Shown here: one piece after another, positions 1 to 7,573 of the stretch
How positions within the stretch are numbered: position 1 is the first letter of the stretch
Layout of the letters: every line of letters starts with the position of its first letter
Assembly (NCBI GenBank): GCA_934675045.1
Contig: CAKUPI010000050.1
Coordinates: 1-10,147 of the forward strand
Source: an uncultured Eubacteriales bacterium
GTDB taxonomy: Bacteria > Bacillota > Clostridia > Oscillospirales > Butyricicoccaceae
Reading direction: 5' to 3'
DNA: 10,147 nt
Notes under the pieces: model-generated
Database searches by the model: none
What the model was told of the DNA's origin: nothing
Seen by the model: the letters and a program-made list of their open reading frames with translations, nothing else
Made by a program: the position numbers and the translations under genes

Positions 1-28
1 CGGTCCCGCGGAAGTTTCGTTTCTCCAT
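1..28 (-). CDS. Unidentified gene, 5' end only (cut by left window edge)
   Basis: An ATG on the minus strand at 28-26 opens a frame reading MEKRNFRGT up to the window edge. The case for a real start is the AAAGGAGG ribosome site at 44-37, eight bases upstream, which is as strong as any in the window, and the AT-rich promoter-like stretch behind it. Nine residues are too few to recognise a family, and I assign no function. The gene lies directly downstream of the LysR-type regulator on the same strand, so it could be a target of that regulator, but hairpins and T tracts lie between the two genes and suggest separate transcription. Confidence 0.6.
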
Positions 29-36
29 AAAAAGGG

Positions 37-44
37 CCTCCTTT
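37..44 (-). promoter_or_regulatory. Ribosome binding site of the left-edge gene
   Basis: AAAGGAGG on the minus strand lies eight bases before the ATG at 28. It is the main evidence that a gene begins at the left edge. Confidence 0.6.
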
Positions 45-51
45 AAATCGG

Positions 52-85
52 TATGTTTATACATAGTTTACAACAGAAAAACCAA
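52..85 (-). promoter_or_regulatory. Possible promoter with palindrome over the -10, for the left-edge gene
   Basis: On the minus strand TTGGTT (85-80) and TATAAA (61-56) are separated by 18 bp and resemble a vegetative promoter. An alternative is TTGTTT with TAAACT at 17 bp slightly upstream. The -10 sits inside an imperfect palindrome, TATGTTTATACATA on the plus strand at 52-65, with 12 of 14 positions symmetric. That could be an operator. The -35 match is weak, so this call is tentative. Confidence 0.35.
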
Positions 86-100
86 AAAAACAAGCGGGGA

Positions 101-185
101 GCCGGCAAAAGACCGGCAGTTCGCCGAAAGAAAAAACGGGAAAAAACCCGCGTACGGCGGCGCGTCCGCGCGGCGCCCCTTTTTT
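101..185 (-). terminator. Terminator-like cluster downstream of the LysR gene, possibly bidirectional
   Basis: Several hairpins and homopolymer tracts are packed here. At 156-177 a GC-rich hairpin has two 4-bp arms split by a G/G mismatch and a TCCG loop. On the plus strand it is followed by CC and six T (180-185). On the minus strand, transcription from the LysR gene passes the same hairpin, then CGGG-T6-CCCG followed by T6 (150-131). A further GCCGG/CCGGC stem lies at 101-117. Termination of the LysR transcript here is likely. Which element does it, and whether the plus-strand terminator serves any transcript, cannot be told from sequence. Confidence 0.5.
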
Positions 186-196
186 GCCGCGAAAAC

Positions 197-212
197 CGGG
201 CGTAAAAGCCCG
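197..212 (-). terminator. Small hairpin abutting the LysR stop codon
   Basis: CGGGC and GCCCG form a 5-bp stem with a 6-base loop directly after the TAA at 215-213. Its U-tract is poor (GTTTTCGC), so it is at best a weak terminator or an mRNA 3'-end stabiliser. Confidence 0.3.
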
Positions 213-1127
213 TTACCGGGACCAGCGGTGCATGGAGTCGGTCAGCCCCTGAATAAAGTCGGCGGCCACGGCGGATAAAACGCTGTCGCGCAGCGTGATG
301 ACGCCGATGTCCATGTGGTCGCCGGTATCCAGCGGAATGGAGGACATGCCGCTGCCGGTAAAGGTGGGGATGATGTAGCCGGTGCCGATGGTGTAGGCGT
401 CGGTTTCGGCAATGACGTTTTCCATGGTGGCGCGGTCGGAAACATAGATAACGCGCGAGCTGTGCTGCTCGACCATCAGCTCTTCCGAGAAAAAGACCGA
501 GCTGGTCTCCCCCTGCTCGTAGCAGATGTAGGGGTAATCCTGCAAATCGCGGGGGGAAAGGGTTTTCCGATCGGACAGCGGGTGCCCGGGGCGGATAAAG
601 GCGTGCGGCTCGACCCGCCTGATAAAGGCGAAGTCCAGCCCGCGCGAGGCAAACAGCTTGGTCAGCGGACGGCGGTTGGAGGCGGACAGGAACAAAACGC
701 CGACCTCGCTTTTGCGCTCGCACACGTCCTCGATAATTTCCGTGGTGCGGCCCTCGCGCAGCGTCAGGCTGTATTTGCGATCGCCGTACCGGCGCAGGAC
801 CTCGACAAAGGCGTCGGCGACAAAGGAATAGTGCTGCGCCGATACGCAGAAGCTCAGCCCTTCGTCGGCGGGCGAGGCGCTGAAGCGCGTTTTCAAATCG
901 TCGGCCTGCTCGAGCAGCGCGACGGCGTGGCGGATAAAGTCGGCGCCGTCGCCCGAAAGGCGGATGCCGCGGCTGGTGCGTTCAAAAATACCGATTCCCA
1001 GCTCGGTTTCCAATTCCTTGACGGCGGCGCTCAGGCTGGGCTGTGAAACGCCGAGCTGGCGCGCGGTGCGGCTGATGGAGCCGCATTGGGCGATGGCAAC
1101 GGCATAGCGAAGCTGCTGCAGGGTCAT
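213..1127 (-). CDS. LysR-family transcriptional regulator
   Basis: This 304-residue protein has the usual length and layout of a LysR regulator. The N-terminal winged helix-turn-helix spans about residues 1-60: the recognition region S17-L39 includes GVSQPSLSAAVKELE, followed by the family-typical LGIGIFERTSRGI wing. A linker helix follows at about 60-90, and an effector-binding domain of periplasmic-binding fold runs from about 90 to 300. It is a cytoplasmic DNA-binding protein; the co-inducer cannot be read from the sequence. The ATG at 1127 is supported by AAAGGAG at 1145-1139. LysR proteins usually control a divergent neighbour, but here both flanking genes lie on the same strand. Candidate targets are itself, the gene at the left edge or the upstream exporter operon; none is demonstrated. 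No specific subfamily is assigned. Confidence 0.93.
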   Translation of the reverse strand: MTLQQLRYAVAIAQCGSISRTARQLGVSQPSLSAAVKELETELGIGIFERTSRGIRLSGDGADFIRHAVALLEQADDLKTRFSASPADEGLSFCVSAQHYSFVADAFVEVLRRYGDRKYSLTLREGRTTEIIEDVCERKSEVGVLFLSASNRRPLTKLFASRGLDFAFIRRVEPHAFIRPGHPLSDRKTLSPRDLQDYPYICYEQGETSSVFFSEELMVEQHSSRVIYVSDRATMENVIAETDAYTIGTGYIIPTFTGSGMSSIPLDTGDHMDIGVITLRDSVLSAVAADFIQGLTDSMHRWSR

Positions 1128-1155
1128 GGCCGGTCACACTCCTTTACAGCAAGGT

Positions 1156-1184
1156 ATTATACCGCAAAACGGGCAAAAAGAAAA
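1156..1184 (-). promoter_or_regulatory. Promoter of the LysR gene
   Basis: A perfect TATAAT -10 lies on the minus strand at 1161-1156. With a 17-bp spacer the -35 would be TTTTCT at 1184-1179, a weak match made of the T tract that ends the upstream operon's terminator. Transcription would begin near 1149, leaving a leader of about 22 nt that contains the AAAGGAG ribosome site. The good -10 and short leader support it; the poor -35 suggests it may need help or be weak. Confidence 0.55.
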
Positions 1185-1209
1185 GCCGCACAGAGCAGCT
1201 CTGTGCGGC
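1171..1209 (-). terminator. Intrinsic terminator of the exporter/SLH operon
   Basis: GCCGCACAGAG (1185-1195) and CTCTGTGCGGC (1199-1209) form a perfect 11-bp stem around a 3-base loop. On the minus strand it is followed by TTTTCTTTTT. It begins 17 bases after the SLH gene's stop codon. This is the clearest intrinsic terminator in the window and marks the operon's 3' end. Confidence 0.9.
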
Positions 1210-1225
1210 CTTGTGCGGCAGGGGC

Positions 1226-3517
1226 TTAATGAACCAGAATGATGCGGACGGCGCCGCCTGCGCCCGGGTCGCGATCGCAGTACAGGTCAAACGAGGAGAA
1301 GTTGGCGCGGGCCTCGGACAGCGAGAGGAAGCGGTCGATGCTCTTTGCGTAAACCTGCACGTTGCCGGCCACGGGGACAAACACATTGCCGACGCGCACG
1401 CCCAGCTTGGCGTCAAAGTCGTCGCGCCCGACGCTGGCCGTCTTTTCAAGCGCATAGGCGGGGGAGGCCGAGGTGTGGGGCAGCTTGAGAACGCCCTCGG
1501 CGACGGCGGCGGGGATCATGCCCGCAGCGGTTTTCAGGTTGGGGTTGTAGAAGGTTTCAAGGGTCTGTGTGCCCTTGGCGGTGCGGACCTTCAGGGTGTA
1601 CTGGGTACGGTAAATGGGCCTGCCGTCCAGCCCCGAGCCGACCGCGATTTCGGCCTGCGTCTGCGAGGCCAGGCCGTAAGTGAAGCCGTCTCCCGTGACG
1701 TTGGACAGCACCAGCAGCGAGACCTTTCCGGCCTCGTCCAGCTCAATGTGGAGGACGGCGGAGGCGGGAAGGGTCGCCGCCGTCAGGTCGCGCCGCGCGA
1801 TTTCGCGCAGGGGCATACCAGAGGCCGGCTCTTCAAAGATGCGGATTTTGGGCGAGAAGGCCGCCTTGCCCACCGTGCCGGCCGCGGGGTCGACGACGCC
1901 GGCGCCCGCGGTGCTGTAAGAAAGGGCAGAGAAGGTCAGCTTGCCCGTGTTGCTCTGCGAGACGCCGACCAGCCGCCCGACGCTCCGATACAGCGCAGAG
2001 GCGCTCTCCTCGCCGTAGCTGACGCTCGGGAAGCCCGAGAAGGAGGGGATGCCGCTAAGCTCCAGACCGGAGAGCAGCTTGACGGTGGCGCTTGTCTCGC
2101 TCAGTTCGGTCAGAATGGCGGGGGCCTTGGCGGTCACCTTTCCGCCGTCAAAGGCGGCGGCGACGTTGCCGTTGTAGTCAAACAGCAGGGTGATGGTGCG
2201 GTTGAAGGAGAGGTCCTTGAAGTATTTGGCGGCGTCCGGGCTGATGGCAAAGGTCTTGCCGCCCGCCTTGATGGTCGAGGGCGAGGCGTAGGTCGGCTGC
2301 GCGTCCTCATACAGCAGCGTGACGCGGTCGCTCGAAACATAATAGGTCTTGTCCGCGGCGACGTAGGAAACCACGTCGTACCGGCTCAGGTGATCGCGGG
2401 TGATGGGCGAGCCGTTTTTGAGAATGGCCGCGCCCTGCACAAAGACCAGGTCGTCGACCCCGTAAACGGCGGAAGAGGCGAGCGACAGGGTGGTGCGTCC
2501 GCCCGAGACAAGGGAAACGCCGCCGCCGGCGTCGCGGTAGAGGTAAATCTTGGCGCCGGGGCGCAGGTCGTAGTAGCCCGTCACATAATCCGAGAGCTTG
2601 TCGCTCAGCAGCAGCTTGCACGAACGGGGCACCGTGATTTTGGCGCCGCTGTCGGTGACAATGGCGTCGATGGCCGTCGAGCGGACAACCACCGTTTCAA
2701 GGTCCTGCGTGTCGGCGATAAAGCCGAGCAGCTTGCTGCCCGTCTTGGTGTGAACGGGAATGCCGCGCAGGCCCAGAAGGGATTCGGGCAGGGGAGAGGC
2801 AGCGGCGGCGATGGTTTCCTCGTCGCCGGTAAAGAGGCGGACTTCGCCGTAAGCGAGCGAGCTGTCGCTTTCCCAGGTCGAGGCCAGCAGGCACTGCTCG
2901 CCGGTTTTGAAGGCCTTGGCGGCAAACAGGCCGCCCTCCTTCTGGTCTGAGAGCAGAAGGTTGCGAATGAGAATGGCCGCCTGTCCGCGCGGCAGGCTGT
3001 CGGCGGTGCTCAGGCTTTTCATCTCGCGGTTGAGACCGAGCTGCTCCGCCTTGAGGGCGTCGTCGCGGGGCCAGAAATAGCCGATGTCGTCAACGGTATA
3101 GCCCAGCATGCGCAGCAGAATGGTGACCGCCTCGCCGTAGGTGACCGGCTTGTCGGGGTTGAAGCGGCCGAGGTGATCGCCGCGGATGATCTGGTACTTG
3201 CGCACGGCGGCGTTGACGTAGGGGGCGTACCACTGCGAGGCCAGAACATCGGGGAAGATGGTGTAGCTGGAATAGATGGAGACCTCGTCAAAGCCGGCGG
3301 CCAGAACCGCCATTTTGCAGAACTCGGCGCGGGTCAGCGTGCCGCCGGGGCGGAAGCTGCCGCCGCCGACGCCGTTGATGATGCCGAGCGAGGCCAGGCT
3401 TTCGGCCGCGAACCGCTCGGCGTCCGAGCTGATGTCGGTGAAGGCTGCCGCCGAAGGCAGGGCGCCGGCCAGCATGACAAGAACGAGCAGAGCGCATACG
3501 ATGCGTTTTTTCATCAT
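1226..3517 (-). CDS. Secreted S-layer-homology (SLH) domain surface protein
   Basis: The 763-residue product begins with a signal peptide (MMKKR, a hydrophobic core, and a likely cut after SAAA near residue 25). Three SLH domains follow at about 26-75, 87-140 and 147-190. SLH domains bind secondary cell-wall polymer, usually pyruvylated, and hold proteins on the cell surface. Only the first keeps the typical TRAE motif (62-65); the others read TYGE and PRGQ. Residues from about 200 to 763 are beta-rich, with many short 'DG-xV-hydrophobic' strands, and match no family I recognise. The start chosen is the first of two adjacent ATGs, preceded by AGGAGGGG; an upstream ATG at 3604 would overlap the permease gene and lacks the signal peptide context. 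Thirteen bases separate it from the permease, and a strong terminator follows, so it is the last gene of the exporter operon. It may be an accessory or cargo of that exporter (inference). Confidence 0.9.
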   Translation of the reverse strand: MMKKRIVCALLVLVMLAGALPSAAAFTDISSDAERFAAESLASLGIINGVGGGSFRPGGTLTRAEFCKMAVLAAGFDEVSIYSSYTIFPDVLASQWYAPYVNAAVRKYQIIRGDHLGRFNPDKPVTYGEAVTILLRMLGYTVDDIGYFWPRDDALKAEQLGLNREMKSLSTADSLPRGQAAILIRNLLLSDQKEGGLFAAKAFKTGEQCLLASTWESDSSLAYGEVRLFTGDEETIAAAASPLPESLLGLRGIPVHTKTGSKLLGFIADTQDLETVVVRSTAIDAIVTDSGAKITVPRSCKLLLSDKLSDYVTGYYDLRPGAKIYLYRDAGGGVSLVSGGRTTLSLASSAVYGVDDLVFVQGAAILKNGSPITRDHLSRYDVVSYVAADKTYYVSSDRVTLLYEDAQPTYASPSTIKAGGKTFAISPDAAKYFKDLSFNRTITLLFDYNGNVAAAFDGGKVTAKAPAILTELSETSATVKLLSGLELSGIPSFSGFPSVSYGEESASALYRSVGRLVGVSQSNTGKLTFSALSYSTAGAGVVDPAAGTVGKAAFSPKIRIFEEPASGMPLREIARRDLTAATLPASAVLHIELDEAGKVSLLVLSNVTGDGFTYGLASQTQAEIAVGSGLDGRPIYRTQYTLKVRTAKGTQTLETFYNPNLKTAAGMIPAAVAEGVLKLPHTSASPAYALEKTASVGRDDFDAKLGVRVGNVFVPVAGNVQVYAKSIDRFLSLSEARANFSSFDLYCDRDPGAGGAVRIILVH

Positions 3518-3530
3518 TGTGAATCCCCTC

Positions 3531-4699
<1,169 letters not shown>

Positions 4700-4703
<4 letters not shown>

Positions 4704-5455
4704 TGAGCGCCACCTCCCTGTTTGCCGGCCTGCGCGGGCTCCACAAAGGTCAAAGCCTCGCGCCTTTGCGCGTCGGGGACGGCTTCGTCGCCGATGACCC
4801 GGCCGTCGTGAATGGTGATGATGCGCTTGGCGGCGCGCGCCAGGCGCAGGTCGTGCGTGATGAGGATGATGGTCGAGCCCTGCTCGTTGAGGGCGGCGAG
4901 GCGCTGCATGATTTCGGCGCCTGAGCGGGAGTCGAGGTTGCCGGTCGGCTCGTCGGCCATGATGATGGGCGGCGAGGCGGCGATGGCGCGCGCAATGGCG
5001 ACGCGCTGCTGCTGGCCGCCCGACAGCTCAGCAGGGCGGTGCTTGACCCGCTCGCCCAGCCCGACGTCCTCCAGCGACCGGCGGCACAGCTCCATGCGCT
5101 GGCCGTAGGGCATGCCGCGGTAGATGAGGGGAAGCTCGACGTTTTCCATCGCCGTCAGCGACGGAATGAGGTTGAAGCCCTGAAAGATAAAGCCGATGAG
5201 GTGGTTGCGGATGGTCGAAAGCTGCTTCAGCGGCATCTGGTTGACAGGCTCGCCGTCGAGCAGATACTCGCCGTAGGTCGGAAGGTCCAGACAGCCGAGA
5301 ATGTTCATCAGGGTCGATTTGCCCGAGCCCGACTGCCCCCAGATGGTGGTGAACTCTCCGTAGTCGATTTGCAGAGAGACATCGTCGAGGGCGCGGACCT
5401 CGCTGGCAAGGCCCTCGTTATAGATTTTGCTGATTCGTCTTACGTCGATAAGCAT
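4700..5455 (-). CDS. ABC transporter ATP-binding protein (MacB/LolD-like)
   Basis: A complete 251-residue cytoplasmic nucleotide-binding domain. Visible motifs are Walker [10 protein letters not shown] (40-48), Q-loop Q92, signature LSGGQ (144-148), Walker B IIMADEP (164-170) with catalytic E169, the D-loop NLDS, and switch H201. The sequence [22 protein letters not shown] is typical of the LolD/MacB/YknY group that drives type VII exporters. Walker A has Q41 where P is common in this family, a mild variation. The protein should dimerise and power the permease encoded immediately downstream, whose start codon overlaps this stop. Twelve bases separate it from the fusion protein gene; its weak ribosome site (AAGGCGG) overlaps the preceding stop codon, so translation may be coupled. 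The last 15 or so residues are a Gly/Gln-rich tail. Confidence 0.95.
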
Positions 5456-5467
5456 GGAGACACCGCC

Positions 5468-7270
5468 TTACCAGCCGCCGTAATAGTAGCCGTCGTTATT
5501 CGTATAGGTCGTGACGTAAATGGGCGTGCCCTCTTCGAGTCCGGAGACAATTTCGGTGTTGTTGGCGTCGGAAAGGCCGATTTCAACGGCGACGGGATAA
5601 AAGCCGTCGGGAACCTGGCTTTCGGCCGCGGCGCTTTCCATGGCGGCGTCGGGCGAGCCCTCTATCGTGCCGCCGGGCCCCCCATCGGCGCCGGGGTCGC
5701 CTTCCGGCTGCGAGCCGGACGACAGCGTGGCGACGGGGTAATCGTCAAAGCCGGCGCCCTTTTTGACATAGACGACGGTGCCCGCCTCGGTGAAGATGAC
5801 CGCCTTGGAGGGGACCATCAGGCAGTCGTCCTTGATGGTCGAGGTGATGGTGTAGTTCACGCCCATGCCGGGCAGCAGCGAGCTTTCGGCGTCGCTGCCG
5901 ATGGAGAAGCGCGCCGGGAAGTAGGCGACAGCGCCCTGATTCCAGCCGCCGCCCTGCTCGCTTTTGGCTTCAAAGCTGATGTAGGAAACCTCGCCCATGC
6001 TGGTGGAATTGCCGTCGTTGTAGCTGATCATGACCGGCATGCCGAGCTGGACGTTGGAAATGTCGATTTCGTCGATGCGGGCGTCCACCAGCAGAGAGGA
6101 GGTGTCGGAAACGGTGACGACCGGCGTGCCCGAGGCCTGAAGCTTGTCGCCCACAGAGATGACAAGGTTGGAAACGACGCCGTTGATTTCCGAGCGGATT
6201 TCCGTGTTGACCAGGTCGGCCTGCAGCTCGCTGACCGTTTTGGAGGCCTCGTTGTAGGTCTTCTGCGCGGCCTCGAGATCGGCCTGCAGGCTGCCGGCGT
6301 CGACCGTGCAGATGGTCTGGCCGGCCTTGTACTCGCCGTATTCCATCAAATCGACGTATTGCAGGGTGCCGCCGACCGGCAGGTTCAGCTCCTGCTTCTG
6401 GCGGTATTCCAGCTTGCCGCCGGAGGCCGGCATCATGTCGACGCCGTTGGCAGTGATGTAGCCGGCCGCCGCCTGATCGGCAGCCAGCGTGCCGCCGTTG
6501 GGCACGTTGACGTTGACGCGGAAGCAGACAGCGCCGTCGATGGGCTTTTTGATCTTGTCCACCGAGGCGACGGTGCCGGCGATCTGCGTCATGCTGTCGG
6601 GCACCGAAACGGTGACGCTCTGCCCGGCGTAAATGTCGTTTTCATAGGCGTAGCTGAAGTACAGCACAAGCTTCATGACGCTGTCGTCTACCAGCGTGCC
6701 CACCTTCTGGCCGGGGGCGACATCCTGCCCGGCGCGCAGCGTCTCGGTTTCGATGAGCTTGCCGGCAAAGGGGGCGGAGAGGCTGGTGTTGGCAAGGGCG
6801 CGGGTCGCCTTGGTCACGGCGTCGGCGGCGACGCGCAGCGCCTGCTCGGCCGTGGCCAGCTGTTCCTTATATTCGGTCGGGTCGATGACAAACAGCAGAT
6901 CGCCCGCCTTGACGATGTCACCGGCCTGAACGGCGACCTCGGTGACGATGCCGCGGGACTTGGCGCCGTATTCGGCCGTCTGTTTGGCGACGACGTTGCC
7001 CCAGCCGGTGACCTGCGCCGAGAGGGTGCCGCGCGAAACCACGCCCTCTTCGATGGTGGTGTCGCCGGCCCGGTTCGAGAACTTCTGAACAAAGTAATAG
7101 ACGGTGCCGCACAGCGCGCCGATGATTACAAGGGCTATGACGGCCTTCAGCCATTTGGGCATGTGGCGCTTTTTCCGGCTGCTGGCGTATTTGTTGCGGA
7201 CGGGCGCGGCAGGCGCGGGCTGTGCCGGGGCCTGGACTTCCGCCGCCTTGGGGGCAGTGTTTTCAGTCAT
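5468..7270 (-). CDS. Membrane-fusion (HlyD/MacA/YknX-type) protein with duplicated module
   Basis: This 600-residue protein is the periplasmic-adaptor-like partner of the ABC exporter downstream. It has a Pro/Ala-rich cytoplasmic tail (1-30), a basic stretch, and one transmembrane anchor at about 41-61. Two similar units follow. Unit A (about 107-240) is a lipoyl half, a short helical hairpin (132-160), a second lipoyl half and a beta-barrel strand set. Unit B (about 300-435) has the same order, with helices at 325-354. A membrane-proximal domain runs to the C-terminus and is interrupted by a Gly/Pro/acidic loop (517-552). Adaptors of this family are commonly about 350-420 residues with one such unit, so this one is long. 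The ATG at 7270 follows AGGAGG by eight bases; an upstream ATG at 7414 lies upstream of the -10 and is rejected. The membrane segment lacks a lipobox, so it is not a lipoprotein. Confidence 0.9.
   Translation of the reverse strand: MTENTAPKAAEVQAPAQPAPAAPVRNKYASSRKKRHMPKWLKAVIALVIIGALCGTVYYFVQKFSNRAGDTTIEEGVVSRGTLSAQVTGWGNVVAKQTAEYGAKSRGIVTEVAVQAGDIVKAGDLLFVIDPTEYKEQLATAEQALRVAADAVTKATRALANTSLSAPFAGKLIETETLRAGQDVAPGQKVGTLVDDSVMKLVLYFSYAYENDIYAGQSVTVSVPDSMTQIAGTVASVDKIKKPIDGAVCFRVNVNVPNGGTLAADQAAAGYITANGVDMMPASGGKLEYRQKQELNLPVGGTLQYVDLMEYGEYKAGQTICTVDAGSLQADLEAAQKTYNEASKTVSELQADLVNTEIRSEINGVVSNLVISVGDKLQASGTPVVTVSDTSSLLVDARIDEIDISNVQLGMPVMISYNDGNSTSMGEVSYISFEAKSEQGGGWNQGAVAYFPARFSIGSDAESSLLPGMGVNYTITSTIKDDCLMVPSKAVIFTEAGTVVYVKKGAGFDDYPVATLSSGSQPEGDPGADGGPGGTIEGSPDAAMESAAAESQVPDGFYPVAVEIGLSDANNTEIVSGLEEGTPIYVTTYTNNDGYYYGGW
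5615..5722 (-). repeat. Gly/Pro/acidic low-complexity segment in the fusion protein
   Basis: Residues about 517-552 read as a Gly, Pro, Asp, Glu, Ser and Ala-rich stretch between beta strands of the membrane-proximal domain. It contains GDPGADGGPGG and an Ala/Glu run. It is probably a flexible surface loop, and no function can be read from it. Confidence 0.7.
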
Positions 7271-7405
7271 ACTCTTTTCCTCCTGCGTTTTGTCGTGGAA
7301 TCGATAGCTCTGTATGTTAGACGGATATTGGAAACAAATAGTTCCGCCGAAAGCTGCGCCGAAAAAAATTTTTTGTCCGGCAGGCGCGCATCCCACACAG
7401 CATGT
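7271..7405 (-). promoter_or_regulatory. Leader of the exporter operon with an A/T palindrome
   Basis: If the promoter at 7406-7434 is right, transcripts carry about 130 nt before the fusion protein's ATG. The leader contains the AGGAGG ribosome site and a 13-bp A7T6 tract (plus strand, 7362-7374) flanked by CCG and GTCCGG, which could form an AT-cored hairpin. I see no known riboswitch consensus. Confidence 0.4.
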
Positions 7406-7434
7406 ATCATACACGAATTGGGAGGAAAAGACAA
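7406..7434 (-). promoter_or_regulatory. Promoter of the exporter/SLH operon
   Basis: On the minus strand TTGTCT (7434-7429) and TATGAT (7411-7406) lie exactly 17 bp apart, with TG immediately before the -10. Both boxes are good vegetative sigma matches. Initiation would fall near 7399, upstream of the chosen ATG at 7270. It is the best candidate to drive the four-gene operon. Confidence 0.65.
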
Positions 7435-7523
7435 CGACGGCAGCTTAAGCTTTAATAAATCTTAAGAAATGCGGATTCATTAAATTGTTAAAAAGAGGAG
7501 TGGCGCACAGGCGGAAAGTGTGA
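7435..7523. promoter_or_regulatory. AT-rich divergent intergenic region with paired CTTAAG
   Basis: This non-coding stretch between two divergent promoters is much more AT-rich than its surroundings. The hexamer CTTAAG, itself a palindrome, occurs at 7444-7449 and 7461-7466, 17 bp apart start to start. It could hold regulator sites for either side, but I recognise no named consensus. Confidence 0.3.
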
Positions 7524-7529
7524 TATAGT
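7524..7529 (+). promoter_or_regulatory. Extended -10 promoter of the amino acid permease gene
   Basis: TATAGT preceded by TGA gives an extended -10 (TGnTATAGT). No good -35 lies 16-18 bp upstream, which is tolerable for extended -10 promoters. Initiation would be near 7536, about 38 nt before the ATG. Confidence 0.5.
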
Positions 7530-7542
7530 GATAACAAAAAAA
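7530..7542 (+). repeat. 13-bp motif GATAACAAAAAAA, copy 1
   Basis: The same 13 bases recur at 9002-9014. This copy directly follows the extended -10 and would lie at the transcription start and in the beginning of the leader. It may be chance in a low-complexity A tract or a shared initial-transcribed element. Confidence 0.4.
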
Positions 7543-7573
7543 TTGTATACCGGTCGGAGGAAAAGACACTTTT

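Noticed and set aside
1211..2950. Plus-strand open frame of 579 codons opposite the SLH gene
   Set aside because: It is antisense to the SLH gene and runs through the terminator hairpin region. It has a shadow-like composition with no domain or ribosome site.
7082..7150. Lipoprotein signal in the fusion protein's membrane segment (a Cys within it)
   Set aside because: The residue before the Cys is Leu, not Gly or Ala, so the lipobox is not met; the segment is read as a plain transmembrane anchor.
7271..7414. Upstream ATG at 7414 extending the fusion protein by 48 residues
   Set aside because: It lies upstream of the likely -10 and start site, has no ribosome site, and encodes Cys/Gly-rich sequence unlike an adaptor N-terminus. 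AGGAGG supports 7270.
5039..7465. Very long plus-strand open frame (808 codons) opposite the ATPase and fusion protein genes
   Set aside because: It reads antisense to two genes with clear family motifs. Its composition (many Gly, Val, Asp, Ala, Arg and His) is what the reverse strand of GC-rich codons gives, and it has no recognisable domain.
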